Shown here piece by piece: positions 17,773 through 26,668 of a DNA stretch of 64,000 nucleotides. Source of the DNA: Bradyrhizobium tropiciagri (GTDB lineage Bacteria; Pseudomonadota; Alphaproteobacteria; Rhizobiales; Xanthobacteraceae). The notes beneath the pieces are model-generated. The model was not told where the DNA came from, searched no databases, and worked only from the letters and a program-made list of their open reading frames with translations. Each line of letters starts with the position of its first letter. Position 1 is the stretch's first letter. The stretch spans positions 124,001 through 188,000 of the forward strand of contig NZ_JAFCKH010000001.1 of NCBI RefSeq assembly GCF_018130505.1, written 5' to 3'. The position numbers were made by a program, and so were the translations under genes.

Positions 17773-17988
17773 ATGTCACGCTTCGTCGTCCACTTCATGA
17801 AGGACGTGCTCGGTGGCAATGGCCGCCAGCGCGAGGTCTGCCAGGGCGCGCTCGAGATCGACGCGCTGAGCGAAGGTCAGGCCACCGAAATGGCCAAGAT
17901 CAAATTCTGTCAGGAACAGTCGCTGTGCGACTGGTCGCTGCGTGCCGACCGCGTCCGGATCGAAGCGGCCGATTTGCACGTGACCTGA
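17773..17988 (+). CDS. Small conserved-type hypothetical protein, 71 aa
   Basis: MSRFVVHFMKDVLGGNGRQREVCQGALEI... reads as a compact cytosolic protein with a strand-helix-strand pattern and two cysteines (CQGALEI and EQSLCDW). GGGAGGG lies at a good distance from the ATG. No domain is recognised. It is monocistronic, with a sigma-70 promoter about 250 bases upstream, and converges on ilvD. Regular third-position GC and the good ribosome site argue for a true gene. A long leader between promoter and start could carry regulation. Confidence 0.65.
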   Translation: MSRFVVHFMKDVLGGNGRQREVCQGALEIDALSEGQATEMAKIKFCQEQSLCDWSLRADRVRIEAADLHVT

Positions 17989-18085
17989 GTCAGGTCGAAT
18001 AGCAACTACATGCACACGTACTTCCTCTCCCGCTTGCGGGAGAGGTGCGGCGCGACCGAAGCCCAGCGCGGCCGGGCGCTGCCGC

Positions 18086-19933
18086 TCATTCCTCCGGCAG
18101 GATGCGCACTGCGCCCTTGGCCGCGCTGCTGGCGAATGCGGCATAGGCCTTTAGCGCGGTCGACACCGCGCGCTTGCGCGGCGCGGCCGGCCTCCAGGCC
18201 GCCTTGCCCTTCGCGACCATTGCCGCACGGCGGCGCGTCAGCTCGGCATCGTCGACCTTGAGGTTGACCTTGCGGTTCGGGATGTCGAACTCGATGACGT
18301 CGCCTTCCTCGACCAGACCGATCAGTCCGCCTTCGGCGGCTTCCGGCGAGACGTGGCCGATCGACAGGCCCGACGAGCCGCCGGAGAAGCGGCCGTCGGT
18401 GATCAGCGCGCAGGCCTTGCCGAGGCCCTTCGACTTCAGATAGCTGGTCGGATACAGCATCTCCTGCATGCCCGGGCCGCCGCGCGGACCCTCATAGCGG
18501 ATCAGCACGACATCGCCGGCCTTCACCTTGTTGCCGAGGATGGCGTCGACCGACGCGTCCTGGCTCTCGAAGATGCGGGCCGGGCCGGAGAATTTCAGAA
18601 TGCTCTCATCGACGCCGGCGGTCTTCACGATGCAGCCGTCCTCGGCGAGGTTGCCGAACAGCACGGCGAGACCGCCGTCCTTGGAATAGGCATGCTCGGC
18701 GCTGCGGATGACACCCTTGGCCCGGTCGAGATCGACCTCGTCGAAGCGGCGATCCTGGCTGAAGGCTTCCTGGGTCGGCACGCCGCCCGGTGCCGCCATG
18801 TAGAAATTGCGCACCTTGTCGCTCGTGGTACGCACCACGTCCCAACGGTTCAGCGCATCGTCGAGCGTCGCGCTGTGCACGGTCGGCCCTTCGGTCGTGA
18901 TCAACTTGGCGCGGTCGAGCTCGCCGAGGATCGCCATGATGCCGCCGGCGTGATGCACGTCCTCCATGTGGACGTCCTGCACCGAAGGGGCGACCTTGCA
19001 CAGCACCGGCACCTTGCGCGAGAGCCGGTCGATGTCGGCCATCGTGAACGGCACCTCGCCCTCGCGCGCGGCGGCGAGCAGATGCAGCACGGTATTGGTC
19101 GAGCCGCCCATCGCGATGTCGAGCGTCATCGCGTTCTCGAACGACTTGAAGCTCGCGATATTGCGCGGCAGCACCTTGGCATCGTCCTGCTCGTAGTAGC
19201 GGCGGGCGAGGTCGACGATCAGATGGCCGGCCTCGACGAACAGGCTCTTGCGGTCGGCATGGGTTGCCAGCACCGAGCCGTTGCCGGGCAGCGCGAGGCC
19301 GAGCGCCTCGGTCAGGCAGTTCATCGAGTTCGCGGTGAACATGCCGGAGCAGGAGCCGCAAGTCGGGCAGGCCGAGCGCTCGATCACCTCGACCTCTTCA
19401 TCGGTGACGTTGGCGTCGGCGGCCGCGACCATCGCGTCGATCAGGTCGACCGCGCGCTTCTTGCCCTTGAGCAGGATCTTGCCCGACTCCATCGGGCCGC
19501 CCGAGACGAACACGGTCGGGATGTTGAGCCGCAGCGTCGCCATCAGCATGCCGGGCGTGATCTTGTCGCAGTTGGAGATGCACACCATCGCGTCGGCGCA
19601 ATGCGCGTTGACCATGTATTCAACGCTGTCGGCGATCAGCTCGCGCGAGGGCAGGCTGTAGAGCATGCCGTCATGGCCCATCGCGATGCCGTCATCGACC
19701 GCGATGGTGTTGAACTCCTTGGCGACGCCGCCGGCCTTCTCGATCTCGCGTGCGACGAGCTGGCCGAGATTCTGCAGATGGACGTGGCCGGGAACGAATT
19801 GCGTGAAGGAATTGACCACCGCGATGATCGGCTTGCCGAAGTCCTCGTTCTTCATGCCGGTGGCGCGCCAGAGGCCGCGAGCACCCGCCATGTTGCGGCC
19901 GTGGGTGGTGGTGCGGGAGCGATAGGCGGGCAT
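18086..19933 (-). CDS. ilvD: Dihydroxy-acid dehydratase
   Basis: 615 aa, full length for IlvD. It dehydrates 2,3-dihydroxyisovalerate and 2,3-dihydroxy-3-methylvalerate to the 2-oxo acids of valine and isoleucine biosynthesis. Conserved elements are [21 protein letters not shown] (Mg ligand Asp), [12 protein letters not shown] (cluster Cys122 and the carbamylated-Lys position) and [16 protein letters not shown] (cluster Cys195), then [12 protein letters not shown] and [21 protein letters not shown] near the C-terminus. It appears monocistronic; the promoter region is followed upstream by a repeat-rich stretch. Confidence 0.96.
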   Translation of the reverse strand: MPAYRSRTTTHGRNMAGARGLWRATGMKNEDFGKPIIAVVNSFTQFVPGHVHLQNLGQLVAREIEKAGGVAKEFNTIAVDDGIAMGHDGMLYSLPSRELIADSVEYMVNAHCADAMVCISNCDKITPGMLMATLRLNIPTVFVSGGPMESGKILLKGKKRAVDLIDAMVAAADANVTDEEVEVIERSACPTCGSCSGMFTANSMNCLTEALGLALPGNGSVLATHADRKSLFVEAGHLIVDLARRYYEQDDAKVLPRNIASFKSFENAMTLDIAMGGSTNTVLHLLAAAREGEVPFTMADIDRLSRKVPVLCKVAPSVQDVHMEDVHHAGGIMAILGELDRAKLITTEGPTVHSATLDDALNRWDVVRTTSDKVRNFYMAAPGGVPTQEAFSQDRRFDEVDLDRAKGVIRSAEHAYSKDGGLAVLFGNLAEDGCIVKTAGVDESILKFSGPARIFESQDASVDAILGNKVKAGDVVLIRYEGPRGGPGMQEMLYPTSYLKSKGLGKACALITDGRFSGGSSGLSIGHVSPEAAEGGLIGLVEEGDVIEFDIPNRKVNLKVDDAELTRRRAAMVAKGKAAWRPAAPRKRAVSTALKAYAAFASSAAKGAVRILPEE

Positions 19934-20092
19934 GGTAAATCCTTCTCAAATCCTTGGGCTATGGGCGCTTTTTTAGGAAGACGGCGTTCCTTATGCCTGC
20001 CTGAGGCCGTTGATTCAAGCGCGGAACCGCATGGCTGAACCCCGCTGACAGGCGCGATCGCGAGAGTGCGAAGCTGCGTCCCCACCACCGCT

Positions 20093-20195
20093 GTCATCGC
20101 CCGGCTCGACCGGGCGATCCAGTACGCCGCGGCTTCTCGGCTCAAGCACTGCTGCCTCTGGAATACTGGATCACCCGGTCGAGCCGGGTGATGAC
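20093..20195. repeat. Dispersed hairpin repeat (family A)
   Basis: 103 bp. Its terminal arms, GTCATCGCCCGGCTCGACCG... and the matching ...CGGTCGAGCCGGGTGATGAC, are about 32 bases each and nearly perfect inverted repeats around an insert of about 39 bases. Confidence 0.85.
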
Positions 20196-20230
20196 GCCGC
20201 GTTGTGTGGCGGGCGGAGCCGCAGAACCCT

Positions 20231-20308
20231 GTAGCCCGGACGAGCGAAGCGACATCCGGGAGCGGTGTCAGTTGCGGCCCCGGATATCGCTTCGCTCATC
20301 CGGGCTAC
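20231..20308. repeat. GTAGCCCGG long-hairpin repeat
   Basis: 30-base arms, GTAGCCCGGACGAGCGAAGC... and ...GCTTCGCTCATCCGGGCTAC, pair with few mismatches around an 18-base loop. It is located between two family A elements. Confidence 0.8.
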
Positions 20309-20340
20309 GGGTCTGCTTGAAGTCGGGCCGCACCACTGCC

Positions 20341-20443
20341 GTCATCGCCCGGCTCGACCGGGCGATCCAGTACGCCGCGGCCTCTCGGTTCAACAACGAC
20401 TGCCTCTGGAATACTGGATCACCCGGTCGAGCCGGGTGATGAC
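20341..20443. repeat. Dispersed hairpin repeat (family A)
   Basis: 103 bp, closely similar to 20093-20195 in arms and insert, in the same orientation 248 bases downstream. Confidence 0.85.
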
Positions 20444-20478
20444 GCCGGGTTGTGTGGCGGGCGATGCGAAACCAACCG

Positions 20479-20510
20479 ACCGTCGTTCTGGCATTCGCCA
20501 GGACGACGGT
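20479..20510. repeat. Short GTCGT palindrome (family D)
   Basis: Arms ACCGTCGTTCTGGC and GCCAGGACGACGGT (one G-T pair) surround ATTC. Similar palindromes are at 25004, 26625 and 46904. Confidence 0.6.
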
Positions 20511-20531
20511 GGGGTTGGGGCGCCACCACCC

Positions 20532-20561
20532 TTGACAATTATTTTAAGTATAAAATAATAT
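20532..20561 (+). promoter_or_regulatory. Promoter of the aryl-CoA monooxygenase operon with embedded MarR-type operator (site 1)
   Basis: TTGACA (20532-20537), an 18-base spacer and TAATAT (20556-20561) form a strong promoter. A palindrome, ATTATTTTA-AGTA-TAAAATAAT (20538-20559), fills the spacer and overlaps the -10, where a bound repressor would block RNA polymerase. Nearly the same sequence lies before the aryl-CoA ligase gene. Confidence 0.7.
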
Positions 20562-20616
20562 CCGGCATCGGCACGCTGGAGAGCATTGCCCCGGCGCCGC
20601 CAAACGGGAGATCGCC

Positions 20617-22932
20617 ATGCGCATCGTTTGCATTGGGGGCGGGCCGGCCGGGCTCTATTTCGGCATCCTGATGAAGATGCTGGATCCTGCGCACCGGATT
20701 TCCGTGGTCGAGCGCAACCGGCCGTACGACACGTTCGGCTTCGGCGTCGTGTTCTCCGATGCGACCATGGACAACATGCGCAAATGGGATCCGACCACCG
20801 CCGACACGATCGAGCAGGCGTTCAATCACTGGGACGACATCGAGGTCCTGATCAAGGGCCGCCGCATGCGCACCACCGGCCACGGCTTCGTCGGCATCGG
20901 CCGCAAGCGGCTGCTCAACATCCTGCAGGCGCGGGCGGAGGAACTCGGCGTCGAGCTGATCTTCGAGCGCGAGGTGAATTCCGATCTCGAATTTCCCGAC
21001 GCCGATCTGATCGTCGCCTGTGACGGCGTGAACTCGAAACTGCGCGTCAAATACGCCGATGATTTCAAGCCCGACATGCAGATGCGGCCGAACCGCTACA
21101 TCTGGCTCGGCACCAAGCGCCCGTTCGACGCCTTCACCTTCGACTTCCGCAAGACCGAGCACGGCTGGTTCCAGGCGCACATCTACAAGTTCGAGGAGGG
21201 CGCAGCGACCTTCATCATCGAGACCACCGAAGAGGCCTATCTCGCCCACGGTCTCGACAAGATGGAGCAGGACGCGTCGATCGCGTTCTGCGAGAACGTG
21301 TTCGCCGAGATACTCGAGGGACATTCGCTGGTCTCCAATGCACGCCATCTGCGCGGCTCGGCCTGGCTGTCATTCCCGCGGCTGATCTGCGGCAAGTGGA
21401 CGGCGTTCAACGGCAGCAGCCATGTCGTGCTGATGGGCGATGCCGCCCACACCGCGCATTTCGCGATCGGCTCGGGCACCAAGCTCGCGCTGGAGGACGC
21501 GATCGAGCTGACCAACCAGTTCAAGATCCACGGCGCCGCGAAGGAGAACATTCCCGCGGTGCTGGCCGCCTATGAGGCGCTGCGCCGGGTCGACGTGGCG
21601 CGGATCCAGAACGCGGCGCGCAACGCCATGGAATGGTTCGAGGTGGCCGGCTCGCGCTATGCCGATACGCTGGAGCCGGAGCAGTTCATGTATTCGCTGC
21701 TGACGCGCTCGCAGCGCATCAGCCACGAGAATCTGCGGCTGCGCGACAAGGCCTGGCTGGAAGGCTATGAGCGCTGGTTCGCCGAGCGCAACGGCGTGCC
21801 TGTCAGCAACGACCGCGTCACGCCGCCGATGCTGACCCCGTTCCACATCCGCGGCCTGTCGCTCAACAACCGCATCATCGTCTCGCCGATGGCGATGTAT
21901 TCGGCGGAGGAGGGCGTGCCGAGCGATTTCCATCTGGTGCATTTCGGCTCCCGCGCGCTCGGCGGCGCCGGCCTGTTGTTCACCGAGATGACCTGCGTCT
22001 CGCCCGAGGCGCGGATCACGCCCGGCTGCTGCGGGTTGTGGAACGATGAACAGGCGGCGGCCTACAAGCGCATCGTCAACTTCGTGCACGGCAATTCGCA
22101 AGCGCGGATCGGCATCCAGCTCGGCCATGCCGGCCGCAAGGGCTCGACCTGCGTCGCCTGGGAAGGCATGGACGCGCCGCTGCCTGACGGCAACTGGCCG
22201 CTGGTGTCCGCTTCGGCGGTTCCTTACCTGCCTGACGGCCAGGTGCCGGAGCCGATGACCCGCGCCGAGATGGACGAGGTGCGTGACCAGTTCGTCGCCG
22301 CGGCCATGCGCGCGGCAAAGGCGGGCTTCGATATTCTCGAGCTGCACTGCGCCCACGGCTATCTGCTGTCGAGCTTCCTTTCGCCGCTGACCAATCGCCG
22401 CACCGATGCGTATGGCGGCTCGATCGAGAACCGCGCGCGCTATCCGCTGGAGGTGTTCCGCGCGATCCGCGCGGTGTGGCCGGCGGACAAGCCGATGTCG
22501 GTCCGGCTGTCCTGTCACGATTGGGCCGAGGGCGGCAACACGCCGGAGGACGCGCTCGCCTTCGCGCGATTGTTCAAGGAGGCCGGCGCCGATCTGATCG
22601 ATTGCTCGTCGGGTCAGGTCTGGGCCGATGATCATCCGGTCTACGGCCGGCTCTACCAGACGCCGTTCGCCGACAAGATCCGCAACGAGCTCGGCATCGC
22701 CACCATCGCGGTCGGCGCGATCTCGGAAGCCGATCACGCCAACTCGATCATCGCCGCCGGACGCGCCGATCTCTGCGCCATCGCCCGGCCGCATCTCGCC
22801 GATCCCGCCTGGACGCTGCACGAGGCCGCGAAGATCGGCGTCAAGTCGATCGCCTGGCCGAAACAGTATCTGTCGGGCAAGCCGCAATACGAGGCCAACC
22901 TCGAACGCGCAGCCGCCGGAGGCAAGGCATGA
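20617..22932 (+). CDS. Fused aryl-CoA monooxygenase/reductase (2-aminobenzoyl-CoA monooxygenase type)
   Basis: 771 aa. Residues about 1-370 are a class A flavin monooxygenase: [17 protein letters not shown] for [22 protein letters not shown] as the second FAD motif. Residues about 400-760 are an Old Yellow Enzyme-type reductase: [51 protein letters not shown] and [19 protein letters not shown]. This two-domain order is that of 2-aminobenzoyl-CoA monooxygenase/reductase, which hydroxylates and reduces the ring of anthraniloyl-CoA; related proteins are often labelled salicylyl-CoA 5-hydroxylase. It heads an operon with an SDR, a crotonase-fold protein and a Rid protein. A CoA-ligase gene at 29272 shares its operator, supporting aminobenzoate as substrate. 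Confidence 0.88.
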   Translation: MRIVCIGGGPAGLYFGILMKMLDPAHRISVVERNRPYDTFGFGVVFSDATMDNMRKWDPTTADTIEQAFNHWDDIEVLIKGRRMRTTGHGFVGIGRKRLLNILQARAEELGVELIFEREVNSDLEFPDADLIVACDGVNSKLRVKYADDFKPDMQMRPNRYIWLGTKRPFDAFTFDFRKTEHGWFQAHIYKFEEGAATFIIETTEEAYLAHGLDKMEQDASIAFCENVFAEILEGHSLVSNARHLRGSAWLSFPRLICGKWTAFNGSSHVVLMGDAAHTAHFAIGSGTKLALEDAIELTNQFKIHGAAKENIPAVLAAYEALRRVDVARIQNAARNAMEWFEVAGSRYADTLEPEQFMYSLLTRSQRISHENLRLRDKAWLEGYERWFAERNGVPVSNDRVTPPMLTPFHIRGLSLNNRIIVSPMAMYSAEEGVPSDFHLVHFGSRALGGAGLLFTEMTCVSPEARITPGCCGLWNDEQAAAYKRIVNFVHGNSQARIGIQLGHAGRKGSTCVAWEGMDAPLPDGNWPLVSASAVPYLPDGQVPEPMTRAEMDEVRDQFVAAAMRAAKAGFDILELHCAHGYLLSSFLSPLTNRRTDAYGGSIENRARYPLEVFRAIRAVWPADKPMSVRLSCHDWAEGGNTPEDALAFARLFKEAGADLIDCSSGQVWADDHPVYGRLYQTPFADKIRNELGIATIAVGAISEADHANSIIAAGRADLCAIARPHLADPAWTLHEAAKIGVKSIAWPKQYLSGKPQYEANLERAAAGGKA

Positions 22933-23708
22933 CGCGGTTCTGGCCCAACGCCCATGCGTTCGTCACCGGCGCCGGCTCCGGCATCGGCGCCGCGACCGCT
23001 ATCGCGCTCGCCAAATCGGGCGTGCGCGTCAGCATCGCCGGCCGCCGGATCGATGCGTTGAAGGCGACCGCCGCGATGCTCGGCGAGCAGGCGGGCGCCG
23101 TCGTCGCGATTGACGTGACGGTTGAAGCGGCGGTGCGCAAGGGCGTCGCGCAGATCGAGGCCGCGGCCGGCCCGATCGATATCCTCGTCAACAATGCCGG
23201 CAAGGCCGGCAGCGCGCCGTTCGACAAGACGGATGCGGCGCTGTGGGCGGATATGATCGCGAGCAATCTCACCAGCGTCTTTCTGGTGACGCAGGCGGTG
23301 CTATCAGGCATGGCCAAGCGTGGCCGCGGCCGGGTGATCAATGTCGCCTCCACCGCGGGCCTCACCGGTTATGCCTATGTCCCGGCCTATGTCGCGGCCA
23401 AGCATGGCGTCGTCGGCCTGACGCGCTCGCTGGCGCTGGAATATGCGCGGCGCGGCGTCACCATCAACGCGGTCTGCCCCGGCTATACCGACACGCCGCT
23501 GGTGGCGGACGCCACCGCCAACATCGTCGCCAAGACCGGCCGCAGCGAGGACGAGGCGCGCGCGGCGTTGGCGAAGGTCAATCCGATGCAGCGGCTGGTG
23601 ACGCCGGAGGAGGTGGCCGATGCCATCCTCTGGCTCGCGTCCGAAGGCGCAGCATCAATCAACGGACAAGCCGTCGCGGTCGCCGGCGGCGAAGTCCTTA
23701 CCGGGTGA
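22929..23708 (+). CDS. SDR-family NAD(P)-dependent oxidoreductase
   Basis: 259 aa classical short-chain dehydrogenase. The cofactor motif is [18 protein letters not shown], the NNAG motif is [11 protein letters not shown], the catalytic Ser is in [12 protein letters not shown], and Tyr/Lys are in [11 protein letters not shown]. The ATG overlaps the stop of the monooxygenase gene (ATGA), so translation is coupled. In this context it most likely oxidises or reduces a hydroxyl or oxo group on the ring-reduced CoA product, as a 3-hydroxyacyl-CoA dehydrogenase would; this role is inferred from position. Confidence 0.85.
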   Translation: MTRFWPNAHAFVTGAGSGIGAATAIALAKSGVRVSIAGRRIDALKATAAMLGEQAGAVVAIDVTVEAAVRKGVAQIEAAAGPIDILVNNAGKAGSAPFDKTDAALWADMIASNLTSVFLVTQAVLSGMAKRGRGRVINVASTAGLTGYAYVPAYVAAKHGVVGLTRSLALEYARRGVTINAVCPGYTDTPLVADATANIVAKTGRSEDEARAALAKVNPMQRLVTPEEVADAILWLASEGAASINGQAVAVAGGEVLTG

Positions 23709-23719
23709 AGGAACACAAC

Positions 23720-24559
23720 ATGTCCGAGATGAAAGCAAAGCTCCGTGCATTCAGGGATTATCCCGCGAAGCACTTCCGCTGGGAGACCGACGCCAGCGGC
23801 CGCGTCGCGACCATCACGCTGAACCGCCCGGACAAGAAGAACCCGCTGACGTTCGAGTCCTACGAGGAGCTGCGCGATCTCTTCACCAATCTCAAATACG
23901 CCTCCGACGTCCGCACCATCGTGCTGACCGGCGCCGACGGCAATTTCTGCTCGGGCGGCGACGTGTTCGAGATCATTGAGCCGCTGACGCGGATGGCGAT
24001 GCCGGACCTGCTCGCCTTCACCCGGATGACCGGCGAGGTGGTGCGCGCGATGCGCAAATGTCCGCAGATCATCGTCGCCGCGATCGACGGCGTCTGTGCC
24101 GGCGCCGGCGCGATGCTGGCGCTGGCCTCCGATCTTCGGCTGGCGACGCCACAGGCCAAGACCGCGTTCTTGTTCACCCGCGTCGGCCTTGCCGGCGCCG
24201 ACATGGGCGCGTGCGGCCTGTTGCCACGCGTGATCGGGCAGGGCCGCGCCGCCGATCTGCTCTATACGGGCCGTGCAATGAGTGCGGACGAAGGCCTGGC
24301 GTGGGGTTTTCACAATCGCCTGGTGCCGTCGGCCGAACTCGCCGGCGCCGCGCACGACCTTGCGCGCTCACTCGCCGACGGCCCGTGGTTTGCGCATGGG
24401 GTGACAAAAACCATGTTCAACCAGGAATGGGCGATGGGTGTCGACGAGATGATCGAGTCCGAGGCGCAGGCGCAGGCGATCTGCATGGTCACCGGCGATT
24501 TCCGCCGCGCCTTCGACGCGTTCGCCGCCAAGCAGAAACCGGTGTTCGAGGGCAATTGA
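23720..24559 (+). CDS. Crotonase-fold (enoyl-CoA hydratase/isomerase family) protein with altered active site
   Basis: 279 aa. Crotonase features are [20 protein letters not shown], the oxyanion-hole segment [10 protein letters not shown] and [20 protein letters not shown]. Aligned by eye, the two glutamates of true enoyl-CoA hydratases are not conserved: the GGGCE position reads GAGAM, and the second Glu region reads [14 protein letters not shown], with Asp as a possible acid. That points to another crotonase reaction, such as CoA-thioester hydrolysis or ring cleavage. It starts 11 bases after the SDR stop, and the Rid gene follows after a single base. Confidence 0.8.
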   Translation: MSEMKAKLRAFRDYPAKHFRWETDASGRVATITLNRPDKKNPLTFESYEELRDLFTNLKYASDVRTIVLTGADGNFCSGGDVFEIIEPLTRMAMPDLLAFTRMTGEVVRAMRKCPQIIVAAIDGVCAGAGAMLALASDLRLATPQAKTAFLFTRVGLAGADMGACGLLPRVIGQGRAADLLYTGRAMSADEGLAWGFHNRLVPSAELAGAAHDLARSLADGPWFAHGVTKTMFNQEWAMGVDEMIESEAQAQAICMVTGDFRRAFDAFAAKQKPVFEGN

Positions 24560-24560
24560 G

Positions 24561-24956
24561 ATGATCGAGATATTGCAACCGGACGGATGGGCTAAGCCGG
24601 CCGGCTACGCCAACGGCGTCGCCGCGCGGGGCAAGCAGATCTTCATCGCCGGCCAGATCGGCTGGAATGGGCAATGCGTGTTCGAGACCGATGATCTCGT
24701 CGCGCAGATCGGGCAGACGCTGCGGAACATCGTCGCGGTCGCCGCGGCCGGCGGCGCGGGACCGGAGCACATCGTGTCGATGACCTGGTTCCTGCTCGAC
24801 CGCAAGGAATACTCGGCGCGGCTGAAGGAGATCGGCGCCGTCTACCGCGACGTCATGGGCCGGCGCTTTCCGGCGATGACCGCGATCCAGGTCTCCGGCC
24901 TGATCGAGGACCGCGCCAAGGTGGAGATCCAGGCCATCGCCGTGGTGCCGGATTGA
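24561..24956 (+). CDS. Rid-family (RidA-like) protein lacking the catalytic arginine
   Basis: 131 aa with the YjgF/Rid fold: FIAGQIGWNG, IVSMTWFLLDRKEY and KVEIQAIAVV. In RidA the segment reads PAR, and this Arg (about 105) is needed for 2-aminoacrylate hydrolysis; here it is PAM (Met106). It therefore belongs to an Arg-less Rid subgroup, not to true RidA. Located one base after the crotonase gene as the last gene of the operon, it may hydrolyse an enamine or imine released from the ring-reduced aminobenzoyl-CoA, or act as a ring-product hydrolase. This is inference. Confidence 0.85.
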   Translation: MIEILQPDGWAKPAGYANGVAARGKQIFIAGQIGWNGQCVFETDDLVAQIGQTLRNIVAVAAAGGAGPEHIVSMTWFLLDRKEYSARLKEIGAVYRDVMGRRFPAMTAIQVSGLIEDRAKVEIQAIAVVPD

Positions 24957-25003
24957 TGGGGCGCACCTCAGGGTGACGGGCGAACAGCGATGCAACACAT
25001 CCA

Positions 25004-25033
25004 CTGTCGTCCCGGCCTTCGCCGGGACGACAG
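25004..25033. repeat. Short GTCGT palindrome (family D)
   Basis: Perfect 13-bp arms, CTGTCGTCCCGGC and GCCGGGACGACAG, around CTTC, 47 bases after the Rid gene. It could also end transcription, though no T-run follows. Confidence 0.7.
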
Positions 25034-25183
25034 CGAATGTGCTGCGAGAATGTTAATCCTAAGCCAAAAACACGTCGGCTTCGCTCGCGCCCGGGACAAC
25101 AAACCCGCTTGCGGCCCGACGCTCGCGCATGCGACCCTAGGCGGAGCTGGTTAACCGTCCTGTTGTGAGTGGAGTAAGGGACG

Positions 25184-26425
25184 ATGAAAGCGATTATCGT
25201 CGGAGGCGGCATCGGGGGCCTCACCACTGCGCTGATGCTGCGTGCGCGCGGCATCCAGTGCGAGCTTTACGAACAATCCGAGACCATCCGCGAGCTCGGT
25301 GTCGGCATCAACACGCTGCCGCATGCGATCCGCGAGCTTGCGGGCCTCGGCCTGCTCGACAGGCTCGACGAGGTCGCGATCCGCACCTATGAGCTGTTCT
25401 ACCTGACGCGGCATGGCCAGCAGGTCTGGCACGAGAAGCGTGGGCTCGATGCCGGCCACGAGGTGCCGCAGTTTTCCATCCATCGCGGCCGCCTGCAGGG
25501 CGTGATCCATCAGGCGGTGATCGAGCGTCTCGGCGCCGAGGCGATCCGCACCGGCTGCCGGCTCGGCTCCTTCACGCAGGACGAGGGGGGCGTCTCGGCC
25601 TATTTCTTCGATCGCAGCGGCAGCCATGTGCACACCGCGCGCGGCGACATCCTGATCGGCGCCGACGGCATTCATTCAAAAGTGCGGCAGACGCTGTTCC
25701 CCGACGAGGGCGGGCCGTGCTGGAACGGGCTGATGCTGTGGCGCGGCGCTACCGACTGGCCGACGTTCCTGACCGGACGCTCGATGATCATCGCCGGCGG
25801 GCTCAATGCGAAGGCCGTGATCTATCCGATCGCGCCGGGATCGAGCCCGGCAAGCCGGCTCACCAATTGGGCGGTGCTGGTGCGGATCGGCGATGGCTCC
25901 TCGCCACCGCCGCGCCGCGAAGGCTGGTCGAACCTCGGCCGCCGCGAGGAGATGATGCCTTACGTGACGAGCTTCACCATCCCGCAGGTCGACTTCGCCG
26001 GCTTGATCAACGCGACGCCGGAGTTCTGGGAGTATCCGTGCTGCGACCGCGATCCCTTGCCCTACTGGTCGAGCGGCCGCGTCACGCTGCTCGGCGACGC
26101 CGCGCATCCGATGTATCCGGTCGGCTCGAACGGCGCATCGCAGGCGGTGCTCGACGCGCGGTGCCTCGCGGACATGCTGGCGCGATCGGAGCATCCGCGC
26201 CAGGCGCTGGCTGCCTATGAGCGGCAGCGTCTGCCGATGACCGCCGACGTCGTCGCCTCCAACCGCCGCGGCGGGCCCGAGGGCGTGATCGACGCCGTCG
26301 AGCAGCTCGCGCCGCAGGGCTTTACCGACGTCGACACCATCCTCAATTACGAGGCCCGCGAGGCGATCGTGCGCGGCTATGCGGCCAAGGCCGGCTTTGC
26401 CGCGCGCGTGGTGGCGCGGCAGTAG
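25184..26425 (+). CDS. FAD-dependent aromatic monooxygenase (PhzS/salicylate hydroxylase-like)
   Basis: 413 aa class A flavoprotein monooxygenase. The FAD motif is KAIIVGGGIGGLTTALMLRA, the DG motif is ILIGADGIHSKVR, and the GD motif is RVTLLGDAAHPMYPVGSNG. These enzymes hydroxylate an aromatic ring, with NAD(P)H and O2. A ribosome site (GGAG/AAGGG) precedes the ATG. It lies in the aminobenzoate region between the monooxygenase operon and the cupin gene but 227 bases downstream of the operon and without the shared MarR-like site, so it may be a separate unit acting on a free aromatic acid. Confidence 0.82.
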   Translation: MKAIIVGGGIGGLTTALMLRARGIQCELYEQSETIRELGVGINTLPHAIRELAGLGLLDRLDEVAIRTYELFYLTRHGQQVWHEKRGLDAGHEVPQFSIHRGRLQGVIHQAVIERLGAEAIRTGCRLGSFTQDEGGVSAYFFDRSGSHVHTARGDILIGADGIHSKVRQTLFPDEGGPCWNGLMLWRGATDWPTFLTGRSMIIAGGLNAKAVIYPIAPGSSPASRLTNWAVLVRIGDGSSPPPRREGWSNLGRREEMMPYVTSFTIPQVDFAGLINATPEFWEYPCCDRDPLPYWSSGRVTLLGDAAHPMYPVGSNGASQAVLDARCLADMLARSEHPRQALAAYERQRLPMTADVVASNRRGGPEGVIDAVEQLAPQGFTDVDTILNYEAREAIVRGYAAKAGFAARVVARQ

Positions 26426-26489
26426 GGACGACTCCGGGACAGAGAGTGCATCGGGGCCGAGACTTCATGGCGGAGGCAGCACTCGACCC

Positions 26490-26594
26490 GTCACCCTGAG
26501 GAGGCCGCAACGCGGCCGTCTCGAAGGGTCGACGGCCATCAGCCGGGCCGTGCATCCTTCGAGACGCGCGCAAGTGCACGCTCCTCAGGATGAC
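26490..26594. repeat. Long hairpin repeat (family B), CCTGAGGAG type
   Basis: About 105 bp. The outer arms, GTCACCCTGAGGAG and CTCCTCAGGATGAC, are inverted, and internal arms (GTCTCGAAGG / CCTTCGAGAC) pair as well. It is a MITE-like palindromic element between the convergent flavoprotein and cupin genes. Confidence 0.75.
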
Positions 26595-26624
26595 GGATTG
26601 TACAGCGGTGCAATGTATCCGATG

Positions 26625-26648
26625 TCGTCCCTGCTTTCGCAGGGACGA
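26625..26648. repeat. Short GTCGT palindrome (family D)
   Basis: Perfect arms TCGTCCCTGC and GCAGGGACGA around TTTC, immediately before the cupin stop codon region. Confidence 0.65.
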
Positions 26649-26668
26649 GTTAGTGGCACCGCTGTTCG

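Larger units (their letters stand above)
19934..20530. other. Repeat-rich intergenic region between ilvD and the aryl-CoA monooxygenase
   Basis: Nearly 600 bases without a gene. It contains two family A hairpin elements, a GTAGCCCGG hairpin between them and a family D palindrome, all listed separately. The stretch next to ilvD (19934-20040) probably holds the ilvD promoter. Confidence 0.6.

Noticed and set aside
17489-17800. A 103-codon frame starting inside the promoter at 17489
   Set aside because: The start codon would lie in the -35/-10 region, and the product has no domain-like pattern; it runs into the small gene in another frame.
17420-20616. tRNA or other stable RNA genes in the repeat-rich gaps
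   Set aside because: The hairpins are long simple inverted repeats; no cloverleaf with T-loop and anticodon arms was found by eye.
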